Positions 35,666 through 45,934 of a DNA stretch of 52,309 nucleotides are shown in pieces. Origin of the DNA: an uncultured Gammaproteobacteria bacterium (GTDB lineage Bacteria; Pseudomonadota; Gammaproteobacteria; PS1; Pseudothioglobaceae). The stretch is taken from contig CAJVZH010000013.1 of assembly GCA_913020715.1 (NCBI GenBank), positions 1 through 52,309 of the forward strand, in the 5' to 3' direction. The notes under the pieces were generated by a model. The model was not told where the DNA came from and did no database searches. It saw only the letters and a program-made list of their open reading frames with translations. Position 1 is the first letter of the stretch, and the number at the start of each line of letters is the position of its first letter. The position numbers and the translations under genes are program-made.

Positions 35666-36340
35666 CTAATCGTCAAGCAAATCAGGGCGTTTTAGTTTTG
35701 TTTTTTCTATTGATTGCGCTTGCCTCCAAGCATCTATATTGGCTTGATGGCCACTGAGTAGCACTTCGGGCACACTTTGTCCATCAACCACTTCAGGCCG
35801 TGTGTAGTTAGGATAATCTAAGAGATTAGCGACAAAAGAGTCTTTAAGTGAAGATTCATTGCCCAGCACACCGGGCAAACGCCGACCAATGGCATCTATT
35901 AAAACCATCGCCGCCAGTTCACCGCCACTGATTACATAATCACCAATAGAAACTTCCATATCCACATCATTCTCAATCACCCGCTCATCAACACCCTCGT
36001 AGCGCCCGCATAAAAAAGTAATGGAATCCAATTCAGACAACTCTTCAACCAATTGCTGGCTGAGTTTTTTACCTTGGGGAGATAGGTAGATGACCCTGGT
36101 GTTGGCTGATCTTTTTTTTATTGCACTGAGGCAATCTCGAATGGGCTTAACCTGCATTACCATTCCAGCGCCACCACCATAAGGTTTGTCGTCTACGTTT
36201 TTGTATTGATTGTCGCTAAAATCTCTAAGCTGCCACGTTTTAATCGAAATAATGGATTTTTTGATCGCCCTTGCAATGACACCCTCATCACTAATGGCAG
36301 AAAACATATCTGGGAAAAGAGTAATGATATTGAATTGCAT
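35666..36340 (-). CDS. trmD: tRNA (guanine-37 N1)-methyltransferase
   Basis: A 224-residue SPOUT methyltransferase that modifies G37 and prevents frameshifting. It shows ITLFPDMF, DDKPYGGGAGMVM, the trefoil-knot SAM site FLCGRYEGVDERVI, SIGDYVISGGELAA and NYTRPEV. It is slightly shorter than E. coli TrmD (255). It is detached from its usual rpsP-rimM-rplS neighbours and lies between dapE and dapA. Confidence 0.96.
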   Translation of the reverse strand: MQFNIITLFPDMFSAISDEGVIARAIKKSIISIKTWQLRDFSDNQYKNVDDKPYGGGAGMVMQVKPIRDCLSAIKKRSANTRVIYLSPQGKKLSQQLVEELSELDSITFLCGRYEGVDERVIENDVDMEVSIGDYVISGGELAAMVLIDAIGRRLPGVLGNESSLKDSFVANLLDYPNYTRPEVVDGQSVPEVLLSGHQANIDAWRQAQSIEKTKLKRPDLLDD

Positions 36341-36370
36341 GATGAATTTATTTATCTATTTATCAAATAC

Positions 36371-37498
36371 TTAGACAAGAATATTTTTCAAAACTTGGTG
36401 ATAAACAAGCGTCAAATTTTCCAAGTCATCCACAGAAACACACTCATTGACCTGATGAATAGTTGCATTTAGCGGACCCAATTCCACCACTTGAGTATCC
36501 ATTTGCGATATAAAGCGCCCATCAGAAGTGCCGCCCGAGGTTGACAACTCAGTCTCAACGCCATTGACACCTCTAATCGCATCAACGCAAGCATTAACCA
36601 AAGCCCCTCTAGGAGTTAAGAATGGAAAACCAGAATGTTGCCATTCAATGTCATAATCCAAGTGGCGCTCATCTAAAATCTCAAGCACTCGGCTTTTGAT
36701 TTGCTCATGTGTGGTTTCCGTTGAATAGCGAAAATTAAATACCACTTCAATCTCACCTGGAATAACATTGGTCACCCCCGTGCCTGAGCGAATATTGGAA
36801 AATTGAAACGAAGTCGCTGGGAAATACTCATTTCCATTATCCCAGGCTTCGTTGCAAAGCGTATTTAAAGCCGGCACAGCTAAATGAATTGGGTTATTAG
36901 CCAATTTCGGATAAGCAATATGCCCTTGTTTGCCTTTAATGGTTAAAAAGGCATTTAACGAACCCCTCCTGCCATTCTTGATCACGTCACCCAAAGTGCT
37001 TGTAGACGAGGGCTCACCCACCAGACAATAATCAACCTTTTGGTTATTTTTTTGTAAATGCTCAACCACTTTAACCGTACCGTTTTTCGCCGGCCCCTCT
37101 TCATCCGAAGTAATCAAAAAGCCGATTGTGCCTTTATGATTAGGATTTTCAGTAACAAAATGCTCAGCGGCAACTAACATTGAGGCCAACGAGCCTTTCA
37201 TGTCCGCGGCACCGCGACCGTAAAGCATGCCATCAATAATTGTAGGCTCAAAGGGATCAGTATGCCACTGCGACTCTATACCGACTGGCACAACATCTGT
37301 GTGTCCTGCAAAGGCAAAAACTGGACCCGACGAACCGTGCGTTGCCCAAAAGTTTTCCACCTCACCAAAAGGTAGTGAGTGGACAGTAAAACCAACTCTC
37401 TCAAGGCGCTCAATCATCATTGATTGGCAACCTTTGTCCTCTGGCGTTACTGATGCCCTACTGATTAAAGCCTTTGCCAATTCTATTGTTTCACTCAT
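36371..37498 (-). CDS. dapE: succinyl-diaminopimelate desuccinylase
   Basis: A 375-residue M20 family zinc hydrolase, penultimate branch step to diaminopimelate. Metal ligands lie in [19 protein letters not shown] and [19 protein letters not shown] and the C-terminal [13 protein letters not shown] are conserved. The ATG at 37498 ([12 protein letters not shown]) gives exactly the E. coli length. A TTG six codons upstream is less likely. Confidence 0.96.
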   Translation of the reverse strand: MSETIELAKALISRASVTPEDKGCQSMMIERLERVGFTVHSLPFGEVENFWATHGSSGPVFAFAGHTDVVPVGIESQWHTDPFEPTIIDGMLYGRGAADMKGSLASMLVAAEHFVTENPNHKGTIGFLITSDEEGPAKNGTVKVVEHLQKNNQKVDYCLVGEPSSTSTLGDVIKNGRRGSLNAFLTIKGKQGHIAYPKLANNPIHLAVPALNTLCNEAWDNGNEYFPATSFQFSNIRSGTGVTNVIPGEIEVVFNFRYSTETTHEQIKSRVLEILDERHLDYDIEWQHSGFPFLTPRGALVNACVDAIRGVNGVETELSTSGGTSDGRFISQMDTQVVELGPLNATIHQVNECVSVDDLENLTLVYHQVLKNILV

Positions 37499-37542
37499 AT
37501 TTTTACCACTCAGCAAATTTTAAAATAATTGTTGCAAAGATC

Positions 37543-38685
37543 TCATTCTACCTGCAAATCCACTATTCGAGTTTCAGCAAGCGAAATGGCATCACTGACA
37601 ACCTCAATATCATCCGCTTGCTTTACAGCCAAACCGGTGCTTGAAATCCGAACAACAACAAGCACATCGGTTGACTCTGAAAGCTTGACTGATAACGAGT
37701 CAGCGTCACTCAAAGAGATTACACCAGTAAAGTCCTTTAGTTGGACCTTTTTAATGGCGATTGGCATTGGTGAGCCGGTAACCGCCTTAGCGTAAGCCAT
37801 TAGGTAGTCCCCACTTGAGCGCAACGCTAGCACATCTTCAGAAATTTTGAGATTAATGGCCAAGGTAAAATCACTCATTGATTCAAAACCACCAAGGGCA
37901 TTAAGGGCGCTTTCAATAACAACTCTGTCTGGGTGGTCAACGGGCAATAAATACAAAGCCCTTTGCCAAGACTGCTCCGCCACAAGTAAATCACCGTTAT
38001 TCGCCGCAACAATTCCTACCAAATAAAGAACATGAACAGAATCGGGATCAACCTCAAGCGCCTGATCAATTAATGACTGTGGTGCGCCAGAGAAATCGCC
38101 CTCTTGGGTTGAAGCAATGACACTGGCATATTGCAGCAACATATCAATATCGTTTGGAATTAACGAGTAGGCCTTTTCAAATGATACTAAAGCCTTATCC
38201 GTATTGCCCAAATTAAACTCGGCCAAGCCCAACATTGACCACGCCTTGCCATTGTCTGGGTTGTCGTCTAGATGCGCTTTTAAAGACACTACACTCTGCT
38301 CCAAACTTAAACTTGGCGACATTTCAATAACAGCATTAGGGCTCTGATTTGGCGCTAATTGCGTGTAGGCAATCACAGAGACAATAGCAATAATAGCGCT
38401 GAGTGCGATCGCCCATTTCAGCGGATTAATTGCGACAACATCGCCAGAATTTTGAGACAACTCACCGGCAAGTGTATGAGTGATTTCATCTTCTGCCTCC
38501 TGATACACAGACTCACTAATTAAACCCTTGGCAACATCATCAGCCAATTCTTGCTTTTTCTGCTTACCAATAGCCACATTTGAAGCGTCGTCACTAATGT
38601 TTGCCTCAAGCGGTCGGTAGAGAAAATAAGCGACAAAGCCACTGGAGGCTAAAATCAATAACAAGAATTGCCACTCAAAAATCAT
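37543..38685 (-). CDS. ccmI: cytochrome c biogenesis protein CcmI
   Basis: A 380-residue membrane protein with two N-terminal membrane segments (about 5-24 and 88-106) separated by a cytoplasmic loop containing KKQELADDVAKGLISESVYQ, then periplasmic TPR repeats (about 140-270; NGKAWSMLGLAEFNLGNTDKA) and a C-terminal beta-rich domain. It holds apocytochrome c for heme attachment. Its start overlaps the ccmF stop as ATGA. ccmG and ccmH, normally between ccmF and ccmI, are not here. Confidence 0.88.
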   Translation of the reverse strand: MIFEWQFLLLILASSGFVAYFLYRPLEANISDDASNVAIGKQKKQELADDVAKGLISESVYQEAEDEITHTLAGELSQNSGDVVAINPLKWAIALSAIIAIVSVIAYTQLAPNQSPNAVIEMSPSLSLEQSVVSLKAHLDDNPDNGKAWSMLGLAEFNLGNTDKALVSFEKAYSLIPNDIDMLLQYASVIASTQEGDFSGAPQSLIDQALEVDPDSVHVLYLVGIVAANNGDLLVAEQSWQRALYLLPVDHPDRVVIESALNALGGFESMSDFTLAINLKISEDVLALRSSGDYLMAYAKAVTGSPMPIAIKKVQLKDFTGVISLSDADSLSVKLSESTDVLVVVRISSTGLAVKQADDIEVVSDAISLAETRIVDLQVE

Positions 38686-40586
38686 GATTTCACCTTTAAT
38701 CGGTAGCGCCTATCAAAGGCCGCAAGCAATGCGCCAAGGGCAATCATGATACCGCCCAACCAAATCCAGCGAACCAGGGGCTTGTAGTAAATTCGCATGC
38801 TCCAATTGCCCTCGCCAAGAGACTCACCAAGGGCTACATACAAATCTCTAGTAAAGGACGGATCAATGGCAGCCTCAGTCATTGGCATACCGGTTTGGTA
38901 AAGGCGTTTTTCAGGGGACAATTGAATAGAAGTTTCGCCATCCATCACAGTTACATCACCTTTAAACCCTTGATAATTCTGTGCATTAAACTGCTCTATA
39001 CCATTCAGGGTAAAGGCATAACCTGCAACGTATTGTGCCTCTCCAACAGTCATTTTCAGATCTTTTTCAACACCGAGTTGAGTGGTGACGGTTGCACCAA
39101 GAATAAAAACACCAATCCCCAAATGAGCGATAATCATTCCTAAAAATGAAGGTGTTACTTGTGCTTTGGATTTCATTCTACTGGTTAACAACAAAAGTGT
39201 ATGAATGACAACCCAAACAAACAAGGCAAAAGCAATTAATACAAAAGGATTATCATTGATAAATATTGCCACAACAATCACAGACAGCACTATACCGATC
39301 CAATCCAATCGAAGAATTGGCAATAATCTAGAGAGAGCATCCTTCTTCCAGCGTAAAAACGGTGCCACAGCCATCGCAATAACACCAGGGATCATAATGG
39401 GCACAAAAACCGCATCAAAATACGGTGCACCGACTGATATTTTGCCCAAATTAAGGGAATCTAAAATAAGCGGATAAAGCGTACCTAAAAGCACGCAAAA
39501 CATCGCCGACACTAAAACAATATTGTTAACCAATAAGCCTGTTTCTCGAGAAATCAATGTAAATTTATTACTTTTTTGAATAAGCGTAGAACGCCACGAA
39601 TAAAGCGCCAAAGAGCCGCCAATAACGACAACCAAAAAGATAAGGATAAAAAGCCCTCTTGTCGGGTCTGTGGCAAAGGCGTGAACAGAGGTGAGCACAC
39701 CTGAGCGCACCAAGAAAGTACCGAGCAAACTTAGAGAAAAACCACCAATCGCCAGCAACACCGTCCACTGCCTAAAAGCGCCTCTTTTTTCACTAACGCT
39801 AAGCGAGTGTATTAATGCTGTTGCTACTAGCCACGGCATAAAGGATGCATTCTCAACAGGATCCCAGAACCACCAGCCTCCCCAACCGAGCTCGTAGTAC
39901 GCCCACCAACTACCAAGGGTAATGCCAACGGTTAAAAATGCCCAAGCAACTAAAGCCCAAGGGCGTGTCCAGCGCAGCCAAGTACTGTCTAACTTTCCTC
40001 GAATGAGTGCAGATAATACAAAAGCAAAAGGCACAGCCAAACCGACATAGCCCATATAAAGCATTGGTGGATGAATCGCCAAACCAACGTCTTGCAGTAA
40101 AGGATTTAGCTCACGCCCTTCGGTTGGTGTGATTGCCAAAATCTCAAAAGGGTTTGAAGTAAACAGCAGGAACAACAAAAACCCAACACTAACAAATCCT
40201 AAAACAACTAAAATTTGATTAACAACCTCGCTAGGCATCCGTTTTGAAAAAAGGCTAACCGCCACACTCCAAATCGAGAGAACTAGCACCCAAAGAAGCA
40301 GTGAGCCCTCGTGAGCGCCCCAAACCGCGGAAAATTTAAATAAAGTGGGTAGCTGTGTATTGGAGTTTTCAGCAACGTATTTGACAGAAAAATCATCCGC
40401 TAAAAACGCATTCATCAACACTGCAAAGGCAATCAAAACCAGAAAGCACTGACCCCAAATAAGGGGCTTAGCCAGTTGTGCCAAAGCGGCTTTATTCTGG
40501 TGGATGCCAATAGAAGGCACAACAACAAGTAGTATCGCAAAAACAAGCGATAACACCAGTGCAAAATGTCCAATTTCTATCAACAT
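38682..40586 (-). CDS. ccmF: cytochrome c heme lyase subunit CcmF
   Basis: A 634-residue polytopic protein that ligates heme to apocytochrome c. The tryptophan-rich heme-handling motif WGGWWFWDPVENASFMPWL, the HEGSLLLW segment and periplasmic histidines near AIHPPMLYMGYVG are all present. It is followed directly by ccmI. The remaining ccm genes (ABCDE, GH) must be elsewhere. Supports a c-type-cytochrome-rich respiratory chain. Confidence 0.95.
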   Translation of the reverse strand: MLIEIGHFALVLSLVFAILLVVVPSIGIHQNKAALAQLAKPLIWGQCFLVLIAFAVLMNAFLADDFSVKYVAENSNTQLPTLFKFSAVWGAHEGSLLLWVLVLSIWSVAVSLFSKRMPSEVVNQILVVLGFVSVGFLLFLLFTSNPFEILAITPTEGRELNPLLQDVGLAIHPPMLYMGYVGLAVPFAFVLSALIRGKLDSTWLRWTRPWALVAWAFLTVGITLGSWWAYYELGWGGWWFWDPVENASFMPWLVATALIHSLSVSEKRGAFRQWTVLLAIGGFSLSLLGTFLVRSGVLTSVHAFATDPTRGLFILIFLVVVIGGSLALYSWRSTLIQKSNKFTLISRETGLLVNNIVLVSAMFCVLLGTLYPLILDSLNLGKISVGAPYFDAVFVPIMIPGVIAMAVAPFLRWKKDALSRLLPILRLDWIGIVLSVIVVAIFINDNPFVLIAFALFVWVVIHTLLLLTSRMKSKAQVTPSFLGMIIAHLGIGVFILGATVTTQLGVEKDLKMTVGEAQYVAGYAFTLNGIEQFNAQNYQGFKGDVTVMDGETSIQLSPEKRLYQTGMPMTEAAIDPSFTRDLYVALGESLGEGNWSMRIYYKPLVRWIWLGGIMIALGALLAAFDRRYRLKVKS

Positions 40587-40718
40587 AAAGTCATTATTAT
40601 TATTAGATTACAAGTGCTAATATTTTACCGGATTTATTGATATTAAATAGTTTGTATTGACATTGAGCCAAAGCAAAACAACCTTGAAAATCCTTTAGTA
40701 TCAACAGATTTTAGATAT

Positions 40719-40748
40719 AAAAAAGGACATCCTAAGATGTCCTTTTTT
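40719..40748 (-). terminator. intrinsic terminator after tRNA-Leu
   Basis: AAAAAAGGACAT and ATGTCCTTTTTT form a 12-bp perfect stem with loop CCTAAG. It lies 8 nt beyond the CCA end of the tRNA. Confidence 0.88.
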
Positions 40749-40756
40749 AATATTTA

Positions 40757-40841
40757 TGGTGCGGAAGGAGAGACTCGAACTCTCACGTCTTGCGACACTG
40801 GAACCTAAATCCAGCGTGTCTACCAATTCCACCACTCCCGC
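40757..40841 (-). tRNA. tRNA-Leu (TAG)
   Basis: A class II tRNA with acceptor GCGGGAG..., a long variable arm (GTCGCAAGAC region), T-loop TTCGAGT and encoded CCA (40757-40759). The anticodon stem encloses TTTAGGT, anticodon TAG. It stands alone between cysG and ccmF. Confidence 0.96.
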
Positions 40842-40900
40842 GAAGAATGCAAATTATACCCAATAAAAATTAAGTTTTTTCCAATAAAAAATAGAAAAAA

Positions 40901-42280
40901 CTAAGGATTCATCCAATTGAGCTTTTCGTGGAGTTTTACCACCTCGCCCACAATCAGCAGACTGGGTGCGCCCACTTTCTCTCTGCTGATCAATTGAGGC
41001 AACTCAGAAAGTGTTGAGATGTAAATTTTCTGCTCTGGCAGTGTACCTTTTTCAATCAATGCGATTGGCATATCCCTTCTCATTCCGTGCTCAATCAACT
41101 TTTCAGATAGATTTTTAGCGCCACTGAGTGCCATATAAAAAACAATGGTTTGTTGTTCGGCGACAAATTCACTCCATGGCAAATCACAAGTGCCGTCTTT
41201 CAAGTGTGCGGTAACAAACCGACAAGATTGTGCATAGTCCCTGTGGGTTAGTGGAATGCCTGAATAGGTCGAGCAACCGGAGGCGGCAGTTATTCCAGGG
41301 ACAACTTGAAACGGGATGTCGTTCTCTGACAGGGTCTCAATCTCTTCGCCGCCACGCCCAAAGATAAATGGGTCACCGCCTTTTAAGCGACAAACGCGTT
41401 TTCCGGACTTAGCCAATTGCACTAGTTGCTCATTAATATCGCTTTGTCGTGAAGATTGTCCACCGGCTTTTTTACCAACATACACTAACTCAGCATCGCG
41501 CCTAACCAGCTCCATCACTGCCTTTGACACCAAGCGATCATACAACACGACGTCGGCTTGCTGCATCAGTCTAAGCGCCTTAAAGGTGAGAAGGTCTGGA
41601 TCGCCAGGACCAGCACCCACCAAATAAACCTCTCCTAGCTTTTGAGGTTTTGCATTGGCCAATTGTTGCTCTAGATCGGCCTTGGCCTCTTTGATGCGCC
41701 CGGTGAATACTTTTTCAGCAATATTGCCAGACAAAACTGACTCCCAAAATGCTCGTCTATCTTTAATATGAGAGAATCTATCCTTCACCTGCGCTCGATA
41801 CTCACCTGCAATTTCGGCGAGGCGACCGTAAGCACTAGGAACGAGTGTCTCCAACTTTGCCCTAATTATTCTTGCCAAAACCGGCGCCCTTCCACCCGAT
41901 GAAATCGCAATTAACAATGGCGCTCGATCAACGATTGAAGGCATGATAAAACTAGAAAGGTCGGGCGAATCAACGACATTCACTGGAATATTAGCAACAT
42001 GCGCCAATCGTGACACTTCTGCATTGAGCTTTTTGTCATCAGTCGCCGATATTATTAATGACTGATTTTGAATATCAACCTCTGAAAAAGTTTTTTTAGT
42101 TAAAGTCAGCGCCTCGTCGGCAGAGCGATCAATTAGCGCTTGACAAAAATTGGGCGCCACACACTCTATGATGGCGCCAGCCTTTAGAAGCAAATTAACT
42201 TTTCTCAGGGAGATGTCTCCACCACCAACAACCAAGCATTGATTTTGTGAGATTTTGAAAAAAATTGGAAGATAGTCCAT
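40901..42280 (-). CDS. cysG: trifunctional siroheme synthase
   Basis: A 459-residue enzyme that makes siroheme from uroporphyrinogen III. The N-terminal part (1-215) is the dehydrogenase/ferrochelatase with VVGGGDISLRKVNLLLKAGA split as VVGGGDISLRK and ISSGGRAPVLARIIR. The C-terminal part (about 216-459) is the SAM-dependent methyltransferase with VGAGPGDPDLLTFKA, RLKGGDPFIFGRGGEE and VPGITAASGCSTYSGIPLTHR (core GITAASG). Siroheme serves sulfite and nitrite reductases; in sulfur oxidisers it serves reverse Dsr, but no dsr gene is in the window. Confidence 0.96.
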   Translation of the reverse strand: MDYLPIFFKISQNQCLVVGGGDISLRKVNLLLKAGAIIECVAPNFCQALIDRSADEALTLTKKTFSEVDIQNQSLIISATDDKKLNAEVSRLAHVANIPVNVVDSPDLSSFIMPSIVDRAPLLIAISSGGRAPVLARIIRAKLETLVPSAYGRLAEIAGEYRAQVKDRFSHIKDRRAFWESVLSGNIAEKVFTGRIKEAKADLEQQLANAKPQKLGEVYLVGAGPGDPDLLTFKALRLMQQADVVLYDRLVSKAVMELVRRDAELVYVGKKAGGQSSRQSDINEQLVQLAKSGKRVCRLKGGDPFIFGRGGEEIETLSENDIPFQVVPGITAASGCSTYSGIPLTHRDYAQSCRFVTAHLKDGTCDLPWSEFVAEQQTIVFYMALSGAKNLSEKLIEHGMRRDMPIALIEKGTLPEQKIYISTLSELPQLISREKVGAPSLLIVGEVVKLHEKLNWMNP

Positions 42281-42344
42281 TTACTCAGCCCCTTGATAGC
42301 CTTATTATAGTACTCTCAATTGAGCAAAATTTTGAATTAACAAC

Positions 42345-43013
42345 CTAAATACCCAGCACTTTCTTTGCCAGCGGAATACTAATACTTTGCTTTGCTTGCA
42401 TTGATACTTCGTCCAGCCGATCAGTCGCCTCAAGTAGTTGGCTAATATCTCTAGAGTAATGCTTAAACAAATACGAGTAGACTTTTTCATCAATACTCAT
42501 ATTGCGCTCACTCATTTGATTATTAAGCGCCTCTTTCGTTTGCTCGTCATTGAGCGCCTCAAGCGGAAAAACGGTCGCCAAATTCAAACGTGTTTTGAGA
42601 TCTTTCATCAAATCCAGCTCGCTTGGCAAGCTTGGGCCGCTAACAACAATATTCACATTTGATTGTCGAGCGCGGTTATACAGATCAAACAATATGTGTT
42701 GTTGCGCCACATCGACAGAACCAATATTATCAACACTAAGCCAATCCAAGTCGGCGACCACTTCTACCAAATAATCTGGAATTTCTTCTTTACAATCAAT
42801 AAAAACTGCCGCTTGATTTTGCTCCATAGCGTAAAAAATAACAGCCTGTAAAAGATGTGTTTTACCACTGCCAGGGCCGCCATAAACATAGATCTCAGAG
42901 GCTGTATCGGCGCTAAAAAGCTGACTAACGGCTTTTTGTATTTGTGCATTGGCTACAAAATTTTCCAGCGACATTTGAACATTCAATGAGATGGGCAGAC
43001 CCAATTGATTCAT
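42345..43013 (-). CDS. hda: DnaA-homologue regulator Hda
   Basis: A 222-residue AAA+ protein that promotes hydrolysis of DnaA-bound ATP after initiation. The N-terminal clamp-binding motif QLGLPISL (3-10) is present, with Walker A GGPGSGKTHLLQA, Walker B LSVDNIG and the sensor region MKDLKTRLNLATVFPL. It is translationally coupled to the upstream pgsA gene (4-base overlap). The hda-pgsA pair divergent to purMN is common in gammaproteobacteria. Confidence 0.93.
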   Translation of the reverse strand: MNQLGLPISLNVQMSLENFVANAQIQKAVSQLFSADTASEIYVYGGPGSGKTHLLQAVIFYAMEQNQAAVFIDCKEEIPDYLVEVVADLDWLSVDNIGSVDVAQQHILFDLYNRARQSNVNIVVSGPSLPSELDLMKDLKTRLNLATVFPLEALNDEQTKEALNNQMSERNMSIDEKVYSYLFKHYSRDISQLLEATDRLDEVSMQAKQSISIPLAKKVLGI

Positions 43014-43570
43014 TTCTTGGCCTCTTGCAAAACAAACTGCCTAATCCAAAGCCACATATAGTCTGCGCCACTGAGGGCTGTCGAGGTGGCCACAACAATA
43101 AATGCAATCTCAAACCACTCTATAAGACCTTCTTGCAGTTGCGCCAAAACCATAAACAACACCAAGATAATTTGCAACACGGTGTTTAACTTACTGATCC
43201 AAGTTGGCTGTAAACGCTTATTTTCACTCGCCTCTTGACCAAGAAAATAGCCCACAGTTGCGGCTACAATAATTAAGTCTCTAAAGAAAATAAGCAGCAA
43301 TAACCATAAAGGCAGAATTTCAACCCAATACAGAGTGATAAAAGTACAGGTCAGAAGAATTTTGTCCGCCATTGGATCGAGGATCGAGCCCAATCTTGAT
43401 TGCAAGGAGAATTGCTTGGCAAACCAGCCATCGAGCGCGTCGGTAACGCCGGCTGAAAAAAACAATATCATTACCAAAAAATATTGTTCTTTTAATAGCG
43501 CTATAACAATCGGAACTGTTAAAATAATGCGCAATATTGAAAGCGCATTAGGAAGCATTGAAAAACCCAT
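43010..43570 (-). CDS. pgsA: CDP-alcohol phosphatidyltransferase (PgsA-like)
   Basis: A 186-residue polytopic membrane protein. The family motif D-x2-D-G-x2-A-x9-G-x3-D-x3-D reads DALDGWFAKQ...LGSILDPMADK; the usual Arg after Ala is Lys. The reaction is probably phosphatidylglycerophosphate synthesis, though some paralogues in this position use other alcohols. A second ATG four codons in is possible. It shares a short divergent promoter region with purM. Confidence 0.85.
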   Translation of the reverse strand: MGFSMLPNALSILRIILTVPIVIALLKEQYFLVMILFFSAGVTDALDGWFAKQFSLQSRLGSILDPMADKILLTCTFITLYWVEILPLWLLLLIFFRDLIIVAATVGYFLGQEASENKRLQPTWISKLNTVLQIILVLFMVLAQLQEGLIEWFEIAFIVVATSTALSGADYMWLWIRQFVLQEAKK

Positions 43571-43625
43571 ATATGTTGATTTCTAATCGTTTATCACTAG
43601 CCTTTAATTATACGGAAAAACCAAG

Positions 43626-44627
43626 ATGTCATCATTGACTTACAAAGACGCCGGCGTAGATATCACCAAGGGTAATGACCTTATAGAGCAAATCAAACCG
43701 ATTGCCAAATCCACAATGCGTCCTGGTGTTTTGGCTGGATTGGGCGGCTTTGGTGCAATGTTTGAAATCCCGCTTGATAGGTACAATAACCCGGTTTTAA
43801 TTTCAGGCACTGATGGTGTTGGCACAAAATTAAAAGTAGCAGAAATGCTCAATAAACACGACACAATTGGCATTGATTTGGTGGCAATGTGTGTCAACGA
43901 CCTTATTGTTCAAGGTGCAGAGCCTTTGTTTTTTCTCGATTATTACGCAACGGGCTCACTCAATACCGACATTGCAACCTCGGTCATCTCTGGTATTGGT
44001 GAGGGCTGTATTCAATCAGGTTGTGCATTGATTGGTGGTGAGACTGCCGAAATGCCGGGCATGTACCAAGGCGAGGAGTACGACCTAGCGGGCTTTTGTG
44101 TAGGAATTGCCGAAAAAAGTAAAATTATCGATGGCTCAAAGGTGTCAACGGGGGATCATATTGTTGCCCTAGCCTCATCTGGTCCTCACTCCAACGGCTA
44201 CTCCTTGATTCGCAAGGTGTTAGAAAGATCTCAGCCCAGTGCAAAACAACTGGACGCCCTGATCAAACCAACAAAAATCTATGTTAAGTCGATACTTTCA
44301 TTGATTGAAGACCACACAGTAAACGCTATTTCTCATATTACCGGCGGCGGCCTTTTAGAAAACATCCCTAGAGTTTTACCCGAGCACCTCGCGGCAAAAC
44401 TGGATTCAGATTCATGGCAAATGCCAGAAATTTTTCAATGGCTTCAAGCCCAAGGCAATATTGAATCCAGTGAAATGCATCGGGTACTGAATTGCGGCGT
44501 TGGCATGGTAGTCGTTGTACCTAAAGAAGGAAGTGAGGCAGCCATTAACCAGCTAAACGAATTGGGTGAAGTGGCATGGCTAATCGGCGAAGTGGTCGAG
44601 TCAACTGGTGAGCAAGTTATTATTTAG
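43626..44627 (+). CDS. purM: phosphoribosylformylglycinamidine cyclo-ligase
   Basis: A 333-residue ATP-dependent AIR synthetase, fifth step of purine synthesis. It shows [52 protein letters not shown] (core [16 protein letters not shown]), [24 protein letters not shown] and [13 protein letters not shown]. Followed 3 nt later by purN. Confidence 0.97.
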   Translation: MSSLTYKDAGVDITKGNDLIEQIKPIAKSTMRPGVLAGLGGFGAMFEIPLDRYNNPVLISGTDGVGTKLKVAEMLNKHDTIGIDLVAMCVNDLIVQGAEPLFFLDYYATGSLNTDIATSVISGIGEGCIQSGCALIGGETAEMPGMYQGEEYDLAGFCVGIAEKSKIIDGSKVSTGDHIVALASSGPHSNGYSLIRKVLERSQPSAKQLDALIKPTKIYVKSILSLIEDHTVNAISHITGGGLLENIPRVLPEHLAAKLDSDSWQMPEIFQWLQAQGNIESSEMHRVLNCGVGMVVVVPKEGSEAAINQLNELGEVAWLIGEVVESTGEQVII

Positions 44628-44630
44628 ACC

Positions 44631-45239
44631 ATGAATGGTGTTGTTCTCATCTCTGGTGGCGGCTCTAATTTACAATCCATCATCGACAATGCAGAGAAAA
44701 TTAATCTCTCAATACAATGTGTCGTAAGCAATAGGCCCGACGTATACGGCCTAGAAAGGTCTGCTAAAGCTAATATTCCCAGTTGCATTCTTGATCATAA
44801 ACTTTTCAAGTCAAGAAGGGATTTTGATCAAGCACTGATGAGCGTGATTGATGAGCATCAGCCTGATATCGTGATTCTTGCTGGCTTTATGAGAATTCTA
44901 ACGGATGAATTCATCAATAAATACCAAGGGCGAATGCTCAACATTCACCCATCCCTGTTACCAAAATACCCTGGATTGAACACCCATCAGCAAGCCATTG
45001 ATGCAAGCGACACCCTGCATGGCGCAAGCGTGCACTTTGTCACAAAAACACTTGATGGCGGCCCTGTAATTGCGCAAAAAAAGGTCAAAATTAACCCCGA
45101 AGAAAGCGCCGAAACCCTTGCTGCTAAAGTTCTAAAGCAGGAGCATGTTTTATATCCTGAAGTGATTCACTGGTATACTCAGGGCAGATTAAAACTTCTT
45201 GATGCGACAACTGCAACACTGGATGGACAAGTAATATGA
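44631..45239 (+). CDS. purN: phosphoribosylglycinamide formyltransferase
   Basis: A 202-residue GAR transformylase using 10-formyl-tetrahydrofolate. Visible: ISGGGSNLQSIID, the active-site NIHPSLLPKYPGLNTH and GASVHFVTKTLDGGPVI. Overlaps the next gene by four bases. Confidence 0.96.
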   Translation: MNGVVLISGGGSNLQSIIDNAEKINLSIQCVVSNRPDVYGLERSAKANIPSCILDHKLFKSRRDFDQALMSVIDEHQPDIVILAGFMRILTDEFINKYQGRMLNIHPSLLPKYPGLNTHQQAIDASDTLHGASVHFVTKTLDGGPVIAQKKVKINPEESAETLAAKVLKQEHVLYPEVIHWYTQGRLKLLDATTATLDGQVI

Positions 45240-45934
45240 AAAAAGGACTCATCCTTTGTCTGGGGTTGATTTTCTCAATAAGCTCACACGCACTCAGCTC
45301 TTATAAGGCCAGCTACGATCTTTACGCCAGCATGGCCCTAAGCAGCATCAAGATTGGCAATGCTGAGTTTAAGCTTGAAGCTAACAATGATCACTATATT
45401 TACACTAGCAAAGCCTCGGTTAGTCCTCTTTGGCGCACCCTGTACAACTACTCGAGGTCAGAAAAAAGTTCGGGGATAGTAATCAACCAACAGCTCATTA
45501 GTAGCTACTACGGACTTACGGAAACAAAAGGCGACACTGTCAATAAAAAGATTGAGATTAATATTTTCGTAGACCAGAGTTACTCAATAATTGGCGGGGC
45601 CAAGTTTTGGAAAACAGGTCCAGGCAAAGTTGTTGACGAACTCAACCTTTATCTTGTACTTTCTCAAGACATAAGCAATCAGCCAGAGCAAAAAGTTTTT
45701 AACTATCAAGTAGCTGATGACAAAGGCATAAAGCCTCAGAGCTTTAATGTCATAGGCAGCGAGGTGGTTGAAATCAACGGCGAAAAACTACAAACTATAA
45801 AAATCGACTGTCCTGAATTACGTTTGACGCTCAACTTGTCGAAAAAGCACAACTACTTACCTGTTTTAATCAGAAAAACCAACGGCGGCAGCAGCTTCCA
45901 CCTCACTTTAGTAGACTATCAAAAACCACCCTAA
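45236..45934 (+). CDS. DUF3108-type periplasmic protein
   Basis: A 232-residue exported protein with a cleavable signal peptide ([19 protein letters not shown], cleavage near 19) and a beta-rich body with [25 protein letters not shown] and the C-terminal [10 protein letters not shown]. Size, pattern and position after purMN match the DUF3108 proteins of gammaproteobacteria, whose function is not established. Its start overlaps purN; its stop overlaps the end of convergent uvrA by four bases. Confidence 0.75.
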   Translation: MKKGLILCLGLIFSISSHALSSYKASYDLYASMALSSIKIGNAEFKLEANNDHYIYTSKASVSPLWRTLYNYSRSEKSSGIVINQQLISSYYGLTETKGDTVNKKIEINIFVDQSYSIIGGAKFWKTGPGKVVDELNLYLVLSQDISNQPEQKVFNYQVADDKGIKPQSFNVIGSEVVEINGEKLQTIKIDCPELRLTLNLSKKHNYLPVLIRKTNGGSSFHLTLVDYQKPP